DNA of 64,000 nucleotides from Desulfitibacter alkalitolerans DSM 16504 (GCF_000620305.1 NZ_JHVU01000026.1:1-64000), one strand, 5' to 3'; shown: positions 19,320 to 29,320, numbered from the stretch's first letter. Notes: generated from the letters alone by a model not told the origin. Made by a program: numbers and translations.

Positions 19320-19535
19320 ATGAATCTAACTATGGGTGAAAAAATCCGTATTTTGATAAAAAGAAAAAAAGTAACGATATCGGAACTCGCTACTTTAATA
19401 GGTACTTCAAATCAGAATTTATCCAATAAGCTCTCAAGAGATAATTTCTCAGAACAAGAATTACATCAAATTGCTGAAGCTCTTGGGTGCAAATTTGAAG
19501 GATATTTTGTTTTTGAAGATGGGGAAAAGATTTAA
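19320..19535 (+). CDS. Small XRE-family HTH regulator
   Basis: The 71-residue protein is almost entirely a Cro/C1-type helix-turn-helix: MGEKIRILIKRKKVTISEL, then GTSNQNLSNKLSRDNFSEQE. It ends with a short acidic tail. GTAGGACGGTG precedes the ATG. It is the only rightward gene of the element and diverges from parA, with a perfect palindrome between the two promoters. It probably represses itself and the parA operon; that is inferred from arrangement. Confidence 0.8.
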   Translation: MNLTMGEKIRILIKRKKVTISELATLIGTSNQNLSNKLSRDNFSEQELHQIAEALGCKFEGYFVFEDGEKI

Positions 19536-20085
19536 TTTTTTCTTTTTTGCTCAATTTTATTCTGTAAAGTTATTAATATGTCAAACTTCCTTTATTAAGA
19601 TAGGTTAATTCCTCAAAGCTTGTATTTGCTAATGAAAGTTTGAACCACTTTATCAGCAAATGCTATTTATAAAATGAGCAATGTATTAAGTATTACTTCT
19701 GCATAAATATAACTGGGATATTTTTTCTAACAAAGTTCAATACGACGCTTATTCGTTGGAATACGCAACAAGAGTGTAGTAATTCACCCTTGTATAAAGT
19801 CTGAATTTAAGTGAATAATTTAGACACAAAAAGTTAAACAAAACTAAATATTCCAGCCAAGTTTGCTATTGACATTGAGCCTCTGTGTTATGATTTTTAG
19901 CCCTTGAGGCATCCTGATGAGAAGGGCATAGCAGTTTATCATGCCAGCCCTCAATGCAAATAGTTAGCTTCGCCAAACTCTACTACATTGCTTAAGCTGG
20001 TCTTCAAATTCTTGAGGAGTCATGCAATTTACGAAACTGTGTATTATTAAAAAGCTGACCTTAGTTTTGGATATCAGGTTAGAGA
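19536..20085. other. AT-rich spacer with IS relic, boundary region of the element
   Basis: No intact gene is seen in these 550 bases. The right part (about 19,815-20,050) is the decayed 3' end of an IS3-like element, including a sequence similar to an IS end near TTTAGACACAAAAAG (19,824). The left part shows no clear feature. The element's right attachment site could lie here, but I could not identify it. Confidence 0.5.
19964..20050 (-). pseudogene. IS3-family transposase relic, C-terminal tail only
   Basis: The minus strand reads IHSFVNCMTPQEFEDQLKQC and ends at TAA 19966-19964. This is the usual C-terminal ending of IS3-group OrfB transposases (HSxxxxMTPxEFE). No further transposase sequence is found upstream, where the frame quickly runs into unrelated DNA. 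It marks an earlier insertion at the right edge of the conjugative element. Confidence 0.6.
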
Positions 20086-20667
20086 TTAATCGGCGACACT
20101 AACATGAATCAGCAGAGAAATTATTAGTAAATATGTACAAAACCTATGAATTACTAACCATTTTCTAATTCTCAGACTTTTGCCAATTAAGGGGGTGAGT
20201 ATAATCAGAGCAAGTGTTGTACATACCAACACACATGCAAAAGAACTCTCGTCAATTAGAAAATAACCGTGAACTAAACCTATGGCAGCCATTAAGAAGC
20301 CCAGATAGGGATGGATTTTGCTTAAGGGTCTTCTGATTTTTCTTAAGAAGTTTGATTTATTTTGAAAAATATATTGGTTGGCTAGTCTTAGACCCAGAAT
20401 TGAGATAGTGAAGCCGCCTAAAATTAGGCTTGGCGCGCCTAAATCCTCGGCGAATTCAGAACCGAGATTTTCTCCGGTGTTTTCTTCATTTTCTTCCTCG
20501 TTTTCACTTTCTCTCTGCCAACTGCGCTCATCTTCTATTTCATAATTACTGTTTCTTCGTTGTTCATGTCTTTCTTCTTGGTCGTTATCTGCTAAAACAG
20601 CTGTATTAAGCATGAATAGAAAAGCAACTAAAATTAAAAATATTATTACATTGACTTTGTTATTCAT
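20086..20667 (-). CDS. Secreted-acidic/four-helix membrane protein, cytochrome b-like
   Basis: The start is the ATG at 20667 after AAGGAGAG. The 193-residue product has a signal or first membrane helix ending AVLADNDQ, an external stretch very rich in Glu, Asn and Arg (about 20-80), then four transmembrane helices. Conserved-looking histidines lie at helix ends: KIHPYLGF and GLVHGYF, then VIHRFCTY and LLIHVSVAD. Two His pairs one helix-turn series apart recall haem-binding ferric reductase-like or cytochrome b domains. No redox partner is adjacent, so haem binding is only a suggestion. Confidence 0.5.
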   Translation of the reverse strand: MNNKVNVIIFLILVAFLFMLNTAVLADNDQEERHEQRRNSNYEIEDERSWQRESENEEENEENTGENLGSEFAEDLGAPSLILGGFTISILGLRLANQYIFQNKSNFLRKIRRPLSKIHPYLGFLMAAIGLVHGYFLIDESSFACVLVCTTLALIILTPLIGKSLRIRKWLVIHRFCTYLLIISLLIHVSVAD

Positions 20668-20966
20668 AACAACTCTCCTTTTTAACAAGAAACTATATAA
20701 ACTAAACAATGTTTTACTTTACTTTCAACTTTGCCCATTGTTCTACAAAAGAAATTAAATACCTTTAGACATTTTGACTAATCTTGTCGAATTAATACTT
20801 TTTTGTATCTAAAAACTTCTTTTTATGACATATCTTGTATGTCGCAGTTTTTACATTGTAAGTAGCAGCTAAAATAAGAAACATTATCAACAAATATGTA
20901 TTTAAATACATAACGGTCAATATCATTCATTTTAGTAATGGCTCATTTTATAATTAGCAGACTGAC

Positions 20967-21191
20967 TCAAAATTTGACTAGCAAACACAAAAGCTTGATC
21001 GATCTTATAACCAAACTTCTGAAGCCGCTGCTTACACATATCTCATTCAGCACTGTGTCCCAATTGTATAAATCATACGTAACGTCAATGGTATTTTCAT
21101 GAACCTCTTTCGCCTTTCCATTTTCAATAACAAAATATCGATGAAAAAGTTCACTGTTTGCAGAGCGATTTTTATCTTTGTATAAGCCCAA
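20967..21191 (-). pseudogene. Possible gene fragment, unknown
   Basis: A 74-residue frame with only a TTG start and no ribosome site reads like the end of a globular protein (HRYFVIENGKAKEVHE, then YDLYNWDTVLNEICVSSGF). The pattern resembles the C-terminus of some SAM-dependent methyltransferases, but the match is weak. The last residues look out of frame. It is best treated as a decayed fragment in a region full of insertion sequences. Confidence 0.3.
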
Positions 21192-21276
21192 TTCACTCGG
21201 TTTATATATAAGTTCTAATCACCTTCCGTGCCCACAACTGAGAATATACAATAATCAATATAAGTCCCTAAACCAT

Positions 21277-21313
21277 AAAAAACCGGTCTCAGTTATTAAA
21301 ACCACCAACCGGT
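21277..21313 (-). terminator. Rho-independent terminator after the 253-residue gene
   Basis: ACCGGT repeats (21282-21287 and 21308-21313) form the base of a stem, followed leftwards by a run of six T. It lies just 13 bases downstream of the stop at 21326. Confidence 0.6.
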
Positions 21314-21325
21314 ATATAACCAGCC

Positions 21326-22087
21326 TCATCCTAATTCTTTATTTAAAACAGGTAAAACTTTTTCTAAATATTCCTGCCAGTAGCCTTCGTTGTCTCCTTC
21401 CAAACTATTTAGCCAGAAATACATCATTAATACTTCCAACTCCTGCTTTCGGCCTTTTGTGAAAGATTTCTTTGGCATCTTTCTATATAGTGAATTAAGG
21501 TTAAATAGATTGCTCTTTTGCTTAATATCGTAATCATACTTTCTCCAAGTATATTGGCTCTTTTTTCTATGAGTGGCGGGCCATAGATCTTCATGATCAT
21601 AAAAATAGTTGACCCAATTATCTGCAAAGGCTGCTACATTCACTTGATGCTTAGACCATGTATCTTCAATCCAATTATTAATGCCTTCAGAAATAAAAGG
21701 AATGTTAAACAACCAACTGCGTTGACTCTGTATTCGATGGTAATCTTTAATAAATAGGAATAGCAGTTCCGTCTGATCTTTAAGAAAAGGGTGTTTCTTT
21801 ATTAGTTGTGAATAACAGTCATAGGATATACTTCTAAATTCTTTGTCTGTATTATATATTAAAAAGAACTCGTCCTGTTTTAAAATACTACCAATGCTTT
21901 TATTTAAGTGTTTGCCATGCTCTGCATATATTTTTACTAGCCAATCCCTTACCTCAGGCTCATACTCTTGTAATTGCTTACTATATTTTTCTAACTTCTC
22001 ATTTTGTAAAACTGTTTTTTCTTCGGCCTCAGTTATATTTAAGTAATTATTAAAATACTCAAAAACATAGTTAACACATATTCTCAT
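21326..22087 (-). CDS. Unknown soluble protein, start codon uncertain
   Basis: The 253-residue product is rich in aromatic and charged residues (for example WIEDTWSKHQVNVAAFADNW and YFWLNSLEGDNEGYW) and has no membrane segments or motif I recognise. The ATG at 22087 lacks a ribosome site, and protein-like sequence continues upstream in frame (SEYIARRKKEDRLDEFDIDT) to a TAG near 22160 without any ATG, GTG or TTG. The true start may have been lost. A terminator follows the gene, and IS elements flank it. Confidence 0.5.
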   Translation of the reverse strand: MRICVNYVFEYFNNYLNITEAEEKTVLQNEKLEKYSKQLQEYEPEVRDWLVKIYAEHGKHLNKSIGSILKQDEFFLIYNTDKEFRSISYDCYSQLIKKHPFLKDQTELLFLFIKDYHRIQSQRSWLFNIPFISEGINNWIEDTWSKHQVNVAAFADNWVNYFYDHEDLWPATHRKKSQYTWRKYDYDIKQKSNLFNLNSLYRKMPKKSFTKGRKQELEVLMMYFWLNSLEGDNEGYWQEYLEKVLPVLNKELG

Positions 22088-22379
22088 ATTTTCAGCACGA
22101 GTATCTATGTCAAATTCATCAAGTCGATCTTCTTTTTTTCTACGGGCTATATATTCACTCTAGCCTTAGCAAACCTACCACCTCACTTTTGAAAAACTCC
22201 TTAACCACTATCCTTTTATTTATATTATCCCAATTATATTATGTTTAAATTATAAACGTCAATATATTTTTGAACAAAAGTGCAAATATTTTTATGTGGT
22301 TCATTGTAAAATTAAATGCAACAGGTAAAATGTATGTAAAAAAATAAACAACCATAGTGAGAAATCATGTATGATTTAG

Positions 22380-23459
<1,080 letters not shown>

Positions 23460-23495
23460 GCCCATCCTTCTTGGTAATTATAGAGCTCATTTGAG

Positions 23496-23546
23496 GATAG
23501 TCAAGGGTAAAGACTTCGTCTTGCCTAGCGGCAACCCTTGACTACC
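23496..23546. repeat. Branched hairpin in the IS30 3' noncoding tail
   Basis: TAGTCAAGGGT (23498-23508) pairs with ACCCTTGACTA (23534-23544), an 11-bp stem. The loop holds two further small hairpins, AAGAC-TTC-GTCTT (23510-23522) and GCC-TAGC-GGC (23523-23532). No T-run follows on the plus strand. It may shield or terminate the transposase mRNA. Confidence 0.5.
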
Positions 23547-23669
23547 CTCTGCACTCGCTCAACTTAATATCTAAGAAGGGCTTAAGAAGGGTATTGTGCT
23601 TTAAAATCCTAATCATGATGTTTTTTCACTAGGGGTGTTGCATTTAATATTGCAATTTAGAAAATATTT

Positions 23670-24440
23670 TTATGTACAACTAACTTCCTTTTTCTGGTTA
23701 ACCTTAGATAGTGCCTCGGCAGTCCTATATGAACTGCCAAGAATATTCACAATACTAGAATGATGCACTAATCTATCTAGGATAGCACTAGCTAACATAT
23801 TATCTGTAAAAATATCTGTCCAATCAGATAAGCTGATATTGCTAGTAATGATGGTGCTTTTTTTCTCATATCTTCTATCTATAAGTTGGAAAAACATCTT
23901 CGCTTCCTGCTCACCTATTGGTAAATAGCCAATTTCATCTATAATCAAAAGTCTATATTTAGCAAAGTGTTTAAGCCTATTTTCTAGCTTATTTTCTAGA
24001 TGGGCCCTTTTTAGTTGCTCTATTAAATCATGGCATTTTATAAAATAAGTACTTATTCTTTTTTTAGCTGCTGCAATACCAATGGAAGTGGCAAGATGCG
24101 ACTTCCCAACTCCGGAATTTCCAATTAATAGAATATTGCTATTAGTTTCTAGAAACCTTAAGCTTTCAAAATCTAAAAACTGTTGCTTATTTATTTTAGG
24201 TTGAAAGTCAAAATCAAAATCCTTAAGTTCCTTTTGGTGTGGAAAACCAGCTACTTTAACCATTGCATTTCTGGCATTAAAGTTTTTAACTTCTATTTCT
24301 TTAGTAGTAAGTTCATATAATGCGTCTACGACACTTATTTTGCCTTCATTTATTTGATCTAAATACTGTCCTAGCATTATACTCATTTGATTTAATCTAA
24401 GCTCTTTTAGGTTGTCATACAATATCTGATAATTGCTCAT
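23670..24440 (-). CDS. istB: IS21-family helper ATPase IstB
   Basis: The 256-residue AAA+ protein has Walker A IGNSGVGKSHLATSIG and Walker B YRLLIIDEIGYLPIG, with the family N-terminus LRLNQMSIMLGQYLDQI. IstB assists target selection by IstA. Its stop lies 14 bases from the end of the inserted IS30 copy, so the coding sequence is intact although the IS21 end is split. Confidence 0.93.
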   Translation of the reverse strand: MSNYQILYDNLKELRLNQMSIMLGQYLDQINEGKISVVDALYELTTKEIEVKNFNARNAMVKVAGFPHQKELKDFDFDFQPKINKQQFLDFESLRFLETNSNILLIGNSGVGKSHLATSIGIAAAKKRISTYFIKCHDLIEQLKRAHLENKLENRLKHFAKYRLLIIDEIGYLPIGEQEAKMFFQLIDRRYEKKSTIITSNISLSDWTDIFTDNMLASAILDRLVHHSSIVNILGSSYRTAEALSKVNQKKEVSCT

Positions 24441-25716
24441 TAAACTTCTCCAATTCTTTTAAATGTTTTAATGCATAATCTTCAATTCCATCATGCTTTC
24501 TAAATGTCTGTTTTAGAATCTCTAAATGATGATGTTCGTTATAAATTATTTTCTTGTTTTCAACTATTTCATGGACTGTTATAAGTTTTTTGTTATAATA
24601 TACATGCAAGTTGTTTTCAATAACTTGTATCGTGACTTTCTTACCAATTAAGGCTGAAGGAACTGAATACATTTTCTTTTTGTAGGGGATTAATGCATTC
24701 GTATTTACATTCACCTTAATTGAAGAAAGCTTGTAGGAAGAACATATTTTTTCTTGTGGTAGAGGAGAAAGATGTTCTTTCTCTTTTTTATACACAAGAA
24801 TTGGTGCTATACCAGTATTTTGACAAATCCTAATATTAGCTTCATTTGTTATCTTCTCTAGTTTTTCATGTAACTCTTCAAGTGTATTTAATACACCGTT
24901 ATACGCCATTATTTCATCTATAACCTTCATAGGACTTTCTACTTTTGCTTTGGTATTTGGCCTGCCTGCTATACAAGGAAATACTTTAAAACCATAATCA
25001 TCTGCAAATTGTTGAAACTTTGGATTAACTGTCCCATCTGAAGTTTCAGTCCTGGCTTTTATCATCATTGTAGTTGCATTGTCTATAACTAATTCTTGTG
25101 GTACACCCCCTATTGTTTCAAATGCATTTGCTAGAAAATCTAATATACAATCTAAGCTAACTGATAGATAAATAACCCAGACTTTAAGCCTTGATGCTGA
25201 TAATACCAAGCTTCCTACATTTAATACGACTTCTTCTCCATTATTAAATTGAAATTTTATCTTCTCCTTCCAATCAAATTGTGCTTGTTGTCCAAGTGGT
25301 GTTTCTGATTTAACTGAGTTAGGATTCCCCTTTGGTTTAAAATACTTTGCAAACTCTTCATTTTTTAGTATGTAATAGTTGAAGTTGTTTCTTGTACATT
25401 TTAAACCATGCTCTCTTTGTAAATATCTAAAGAGATGATCTTTGTAATAAAAAACTTGGGATGACCCCTCAGAGAGTAAATATTTTATGATTTCATAGTA
25501 GTCATCAATAATGGATTTTTTCTTTTTTCTTTCCTTCTTATCAGCTCCCTCATAATATTTTTTTACTGTCCGTCTATCAACTCCTAAGTTCCTTGCTATT
25601 TCACTAAAATTTGGTTTATCCAAGTTATTTGCCTCCACAAATATTCTTAACTTCGATAGATCTTTTACTGAGTTAATTTCTATATCAGTTACTATGTTAA
25701 ATTTCATTCTCATCAC
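24415..25716 (-). CDS. istA: IS21-family transposase IstA
   Basis: The 433-residue protein has an N-terminal HTH (KPNFSEIARNLGVDRRTVKKYY) and an rve-type DDE core: AQFDWKE, ELVIDNATTMM and NTKAKVESPM. A C-terminal beta-barrel segment (TNALIPYKKKMYSVP) follows, as in the family. The 26-base overlap with istB is usual. The frame is intact. Confidence 0.93.
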   Translation of the reverse strand: MMRMKFNIVTDIEINSVKDLSKLRIFVEANNLDKPNFSEIARNLGVDRRTVKKYYEGADKKERKKKKSIIDDYYEIIKYLLSEGSSQVFYYKDHLFRYLQREHGLKCTRNNFNYYILKNEEFAKYFKPKGNPNSVKSETPLGQQAQFDWKEKIKFQFNNGEEVVLNVGSLVLSASRLKVWVIYLSVSLDCILDFLANAFETIGGVPQELVIDNATTMMIKARTETSDGTVNPKFQQFADDYGFKVFPCIAGRPNTKAKVESPMKVIDEIMAYNGVLNTLEELHEKLEKITNEANIRICQNTGIAPILVYKKEKEHLSPLPQEKICSSYKLSSIKVNVNTNALIPYKKKMYSVPSALIGKKVTIQVIENNLHVYYNKKLITVHEIVENKKIIYNEHHHLEILKQTFRKHDGIEDYALKHLKELEKFNEQLSDIV

Positions 25717-26022
25717 CCAGTAAAACTATAGACACTTAAGTGATATTTGTACATGCTTATTTTTGCACTTTAGGACATTTTAATTTTAGCATTTATATAA
25801 ATAAATCCATTGCTCATAAGCAAAAAGGCCAGTCAGGGTTCTTATAACCCCAACCGGCAACATACTTTCCACCACAATCGTTATTACGTCAAAAACCGTA
25901 TCTCCGCAGACGAGGTCATATCCCGATTTTCACTTTTAGGCTGTCCATTAGTTGTTTATTCTCAAAATTCTGCTCATCTTTACTAAAAGTATAAAACCCG
26001 CAAAACAGCTTGAATACTAGGA
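25717..26022. other. Intergenic: IS21 right end and rlmD terminator
   Basis: The first 61 bases are the IS21 end. A minus-strand terminator lies at 25822-25858. Between it and rlmD I see no gene or RNA. Confidence 0.5.
25822..25858 (-). terminator. Rho-independent terminator downstream of rlmD
   Basis: A 13-bp stem with three wobble pairs (GCCGGTTGGGGTT with AACCCTGACTGGC), loop ATAAG, is followed by five T on the minus strand. It is 165 bases after the rlmD stop. Confidence 0.75.
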
Positions 26023-27369
26023 TTACAAGCATTTTTTGCGTTGTATTTGAACCACACACTCCACATGCCCCGTATGTGGAAACATGTCAACAGGCTGTAC
26101 TTCTTTTACTGTGTAGAACTCTGTGAGAACCTTTAAATCACGTGCCAATGTAGCCGGGTTGCAGGATACATAAATAACCGTTTCAGGTTTAACAGTTATA
26201 ATGGTATCCAGTAATGCATGATGACAGCCCTGCCTGGGGGGATCAACCACAATAATATCTGGCTTGATGCCCATGTCAACAAGCTTTTTTGCTTCTGTTT
26301 CAGCTTTGCCTAGAATAAATTCCACATTTTTTATATTATTTAGGTGGGCATTTTCTCTTGCGTTTCCTACTGCTTCTTCCAGGGACTCAATCCCATACAC
26401 CTGCTTTGCTATTTCGCCAAGCAAAATGGTGATGGTACCCGTTCCGCTGTATAAATCAAAAATAATACCAGCATCATCAGATTTTGCAAAGTTAATAACA
26501 CACTCATAGAGTTTTTCCGTTTGCAATGAATTTACCTGAAAAAAGGAGTTTGCCGATACTATAAATCTCTTTTCACTTATCTCCTCCAAAAAGTAATCTC
26601 TACCATATAGGATATTGCTTTTCCCCTCCCAGGGCACTTTAGGATTTGGAACCACAGATTCTATAATAGATACTACTTTAGGAAAAAGATTTTTAATTTC
26701 CTCAACAAGTTTGTTAACCTGAAGATTATCATGAGAATAGTCTGCAAATATAAGGCCTAACAAAAACTCATTTTTAAAAGCAGACTCCCTTATCAGAACT
26801 CTTTTCAGTTTATCCAGGCCATAAGCATTAATCAGCCTCTCTAATTCATTAGCTAATACTTTCAAGTCAGATGAAACTAGTAAGCAATCTTTTCCTGGTA
26901 CAAATTCATTACTACTGTCTTCAAAAAAGCCTAATTTTAAGAGAGCATTATTACCTCTAAGGTTTTCTCGTCCCACCTGAAAAATAATCTTATTCCTATA
27001 TCCCCAGGGGTTGGTCATACCAATACATTGGTTAACCTTCACATTAGTAAGACCCCCAATCCTTTCCAGTGCATTAGCTACAATTTTTGTTTTTTCTGTA
27101 AGCTGTTCCTCGTACTCTAAATGCAGCAGCTGACAGCCGCCGCACCTTGTATAACTAGTGCATGAAGGTCCTATCCTGTGAGGAGAAGCCGCAATAATCT
27201 CTTTCAAGGTTCCTTCAGCATAGCTCTTTTTAATTTTATCTATTCTGACCTTAACCAATTCACCTGGAAGAGCACCTTTCACAAAGACAGCTAATCCCTG
27301 GTGTCTTCCCACTCCCTTGCCCTCGTGGGTTAGGCCTGTTATTTTCAATTCGATAACGGAGTTTTCCAT
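26023..27369 (-). CDS. rlmD: 23S rRNA (uracil-C5) methyltransferase, RlmD/RumA family
   Basis: The start is the ATG at 27369, six bases after GGGGTGA, giving 448 residues. A TRAM domain (about 1-60) is followed by Fe-S cysteines (SCTSYTRCGGCQLLHLEYEEQ and GKDC), SAM motifs (IIFDLYSGTGTITILL) and the catalytic region VVDPPRQGCHHALLD and VSCNPATLARDL. The family methylates a uridine of 23S rRNA at C5; the exact position cannot be read from the sequence. It is the first core-genome gene after the accessory block. Confidence 0.9.
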   Translation of the reverse strand: MENSVIELKITGLTHEGKGVGRHQGLAVFVKGALPGELVKVRIDKIKKSYAEGTLKEIIAASPHRIGPSCTSYTRCGGCQLLHLEYEEQLTEKTKIVANALERIGGLTNVKVNQCIGMTNPWGYRNKIIFQVGRENLRGNNALLKLGFFEDSSNEFVPGKDCLLVSSDLKVLANELERLINAYGLDKLKRVLIRESAFKNEFLLGLIFADYSHDNLQVNKLVEEIKNLFPKVVSIIESVVPNPKVPWEGKSNILYGRDYFLEEISEKRFIVSANSFFQVNSLQTEKLYECVINFAKSDDAGIIFDLYSGTGTITILLGEIAKQVYGIESLEEAVGNARENAHLNNIKNVEFILGKAETEAKKLVDMGIKPDIIVVDPPRQGCHHALLDTIITVKPETVIYVSCNPATLARDLKVLTEFYTVKEVQPVDMFPHTGHVECVVQIQRKKCL

Positions 27370-27502
27370 TAGTTTCACCCCTATGAAGCAATAAATTTAA
27401 ATTTATCAAATGAGCCAAGAGGGTGAGTAGCCCATGGGAGTCTCACCCACAGGCTCTCCCAGAACCGGACGTGAACCTCTCAGCTCATCCGGCTCCCATT
27501 AT

Positions 27503-28744
27503 TCAGTCGTTAATTATACCAAGTTTCCAATGCACAAAAAGTTGAGGAACTGCCTCTGCTACTTTGATGAGCCATCTCCTAGCTCTAGCTTTGCTTCCAT
27601 TGATATTCTTATACTTTCTTCGTACCCATTTTTGCAAGGTTTTGTTGATATATTTAAGCACAGGGGTTAATTCCGATTTGCAAAAACTACCATAGTAGTT
27701 TATCCATCCCCTTATCTTGGGATTTAGAAGGTCTGCCAAATCATTGATTTCTCGATTTGTTCGAAATTGAAGGTTCATATTTCTCACATTTTGTTTTATT
27801 GCCTTGCTTGCTTTGTTACTTATTGCTGGCGAGAATGTTATGAAGTACTCTCCTCGTCTGTTCTTGGCAAGCCTTGACCTAAAAGTATATCCTAGAAAGT
27901 CAAATTTCTCTTGAGTGTGACTTCCTTTTCTATTGTCATCTTTGCAATATACTATTCGGGTCTTGTCTGGATGCAATTCTAGCCCTATGTTCTTAAATCT
28001 TGCTGTTAGCGTTTCTAGTATGTTTTCTGTTTCTTCTAAGGTTGAGCAATGTACTACTCCATCATCTGCATATCTTGCCCATGGGTTATTGGGATAATTT
28101 ATTTTCATCCATTTATCAAATGCATAGTGCATGAATAGATTTGCAAGTATCGGACTAATGACACCACCTTGCGGTGTTCCAGAGTCTCTTTTTATCTCTG
28201 TTCCATCTGCTTTTTGAAAAGGTGCCTTTAACCATCTCTCAATGTACAATATTTCCCATTTCTCCTTTGTGTGTTTGTGTACTGCCTTCATCAGGAGTTC
28301 ATGGTCTATATTGTCAAATAGTCCTTTAATATCGAACTCTAGTACCCAGTCATATTCCCAGCACCTCTGTCTGGTAATGCCTACTGCTTCTATTGCTGAC
28401 TTATTCGGACGGTACCCATAGGAGTCTTCCAGAAAGTAGGGTTCTACTTTTGGTTCAAAATGGATTTTTACTACCATTTGTGCTATTCTGTCTGCTACTG
28501 TCGGTATTCCTAGTACTCTTATCCCACCATTTTTCTTTGGTATATCAACTGCTTTTACTGCTGGGGGAAAGTATGTTCCAGACGACATCCTGTTCCATAT
28601 TTTGTACAGATTGTTTTTAAGGTCTTTTTCAAATTCTTTTAGACTTACTTCGTCGATACCTGCAGAGCCTTTATTCGCTTTCACTTTCTCATAGGCTTCT
28701 TGTACTATTTGTTTTGGTATTCTAAACGGCTTTGTTTTGTTCAT
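27503..28744 (-). CDS. Group II intron reverse transcriptase/maturase
   Basis: The 413-residue protein has all RT blocks: NKGSAGIDEVSLKEFEKDL, RVLGIPTVADRIAQM, VLEFDIKGLFDNIDHELL, GTPQGGVISPILANLFMHYAF and the catalytic RYADDGVVHC. A maturase X domain follows (FDFLGYTFRSRL, INYYGSFCKSELTPVLKYIN). There is no HNH endonuclease domain. Sequence and length strongly resemble RmInt1, the type member of class D introns. It helps splicing and target-primed reverse transcription. Both domains look intact. Confidence 0.95.
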   Translation of the reverse strand: MNKTKPFRIPKQIVQEAYEKVKANKGSAGIDEVSLKEFEKDLKNNLYKIWNRMSSGTYFPPAVKAVDIPKKNGGIRVLGIPTVADRIAQMVVKIHFEPKVEPYFLEDSYGYRPNKSAIEAVGITRQRCWEYDWVLEFDIKGLFDNIDHELLMKAVHKHTKEKWEILYIERWLKAPFQKADGTEIKRDSGTPQGGVISPILANLFMHYAFDKWMKINYPNNPWARYADDGVVHCSTLEETENILETLTARFKNIGLELHPDKTRIVYCKDDNRKGSHTQEKFDFLGYTFRSRLAKNRRGEYFITFSPAISNKASKAIKQNVRNMNLQFRTNREINDLADLLNPKIRGWINYYGSFCKSELTPVLKYINKTLQKWVRRKYKNINGSKARARRWLIKVAEAVPQLFVHWKLGIIND

Positions 28745-29304
28745 TAGCTCCTCCCATTTCTGGTTGACTGATACTCAAAACTGAATAATATAGTTCGCTT
28801 TCGCTACCCTTCACTCCACTTCCATTACAGAAGCTTCATCATTACTACGGTCTATTCCGCCCCTATACTCTGCATCCGTATTTCACCCTTATGGGGGTTT
28901 CCCATTTGTGGTTTTTCCGTTAGCATCAGAGTCGTAGGTTCCCACGTTCCCTATAAAAGCCTAAATCATGTTCATGTCACCTCTATGCCGGTCACCATAT
29001 AGTCGGTAATCAGGTCTCCTCTATACTTATCCTAGAATGACGGTTAGATCCTAGTTTTGATGACTTCTTTTCCATGTTTCGACACTTGAACGGTGATTCG
29101 CTTGTACTCATCTCCATGATTCTCACCTGACAAAGTCTTAGCTTTGCCTTTTCCTTAACGCTCACCACCATGGCTTTTGACCACAGCAGCTTAAGGTGGT
29201 TTGGAGCCCACACCTGAATGTTGACTCCGAAGGGCCTTCCTTCATCTTTCATAGAGCCTAAACTCTTAAGTTATCTTTCTATGAGTCTGTTTTTCGTGGC
29301 ACAC
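28745..29304 (-). ncRNA. Group II intron 5' RNA domains
   Basis: This 560-base stretch has no protein gene and forms domains I-IV of the intron RNA. The candidate EBS1 (AACCGTC) lies at 29045-29039. A frame of 80 codons at 29010-29252 is incidental. I could not assign EBS2 with confidence. Confidence 0.75.
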
Positions 29305-29320
29305 AACCGTCCCCCTGGTT
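29305..29320. repeat. Half copy of the GGGGACGGTT palindrome, intron target
   Basis: AACCGTCCCCCTGG on the plus strand is the same as one arm of the palindrome at 58131-58188. The intron starts exactly at its inner edge. A degenerate relative, AGAAGGACCCGTCCC, lies at about 29358-29374. Confidence 0.75.

Larger units (their letters stand above)
1..19535. mobile_element. Integrative conjugative/mobilizable element (Tn1549/CTn-like), possibly deleted
   Basis: The run of ParA, ParB, methylase/helicase, RadC-like, Toprim, MobC, relaxase, VirD4, VirB2-like pilin, DUF6133-like peptides and tyrosine integrase is the usual gene content of clostridial integrative elements. All genes read leftwards except a small HTH regulator at the right end. 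The VirB4 ATPase, VirB6 channel protein and NlpC/P60 hydrolase normally found after VirD4 are not between VirD4 and the integrase. The left end lies outside the window, the right end is not defined, and no attachment repeats could be matched. Calling it one element is inference from gene order. Confidence 0.75.
27421..29304 (-). mobile_element. Group II intron, class D-like (RmInt1-like)
   Basis: The minus strand begins GTGTGCCACG at 29304 and has a 560-base RNA region before the maturase gene. Domain V is clear at about 27464-27498 (GAGCCGGATGAG, GAGGTTCACGTCCGGTTCT). A domain VI hairpin GGGTGAG...CTACTCACCC with a bulged A ends at about 27421. The length is about 1.88 kb. The 5' exon ends GGGGACGGTT, and the intron contains AACCGTC at 29045-29039, perfectly complementary to its last seven bases, as expected of EBS1. 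The 3' boundary is accurate to a few bases. Confidence 0.88.

Noticed and set aside
23461-23635. CRISPR-like or integron attC-like repeat in the IS30 tail
   Set aside because: There is a single folded unit, no repeated spacers and no attC core sites.
29010-29252. Minus-strand frame of 80 codons
   Set aside because: It falls within the structured RNA region of the group II intron and is a by-product of that sequence.
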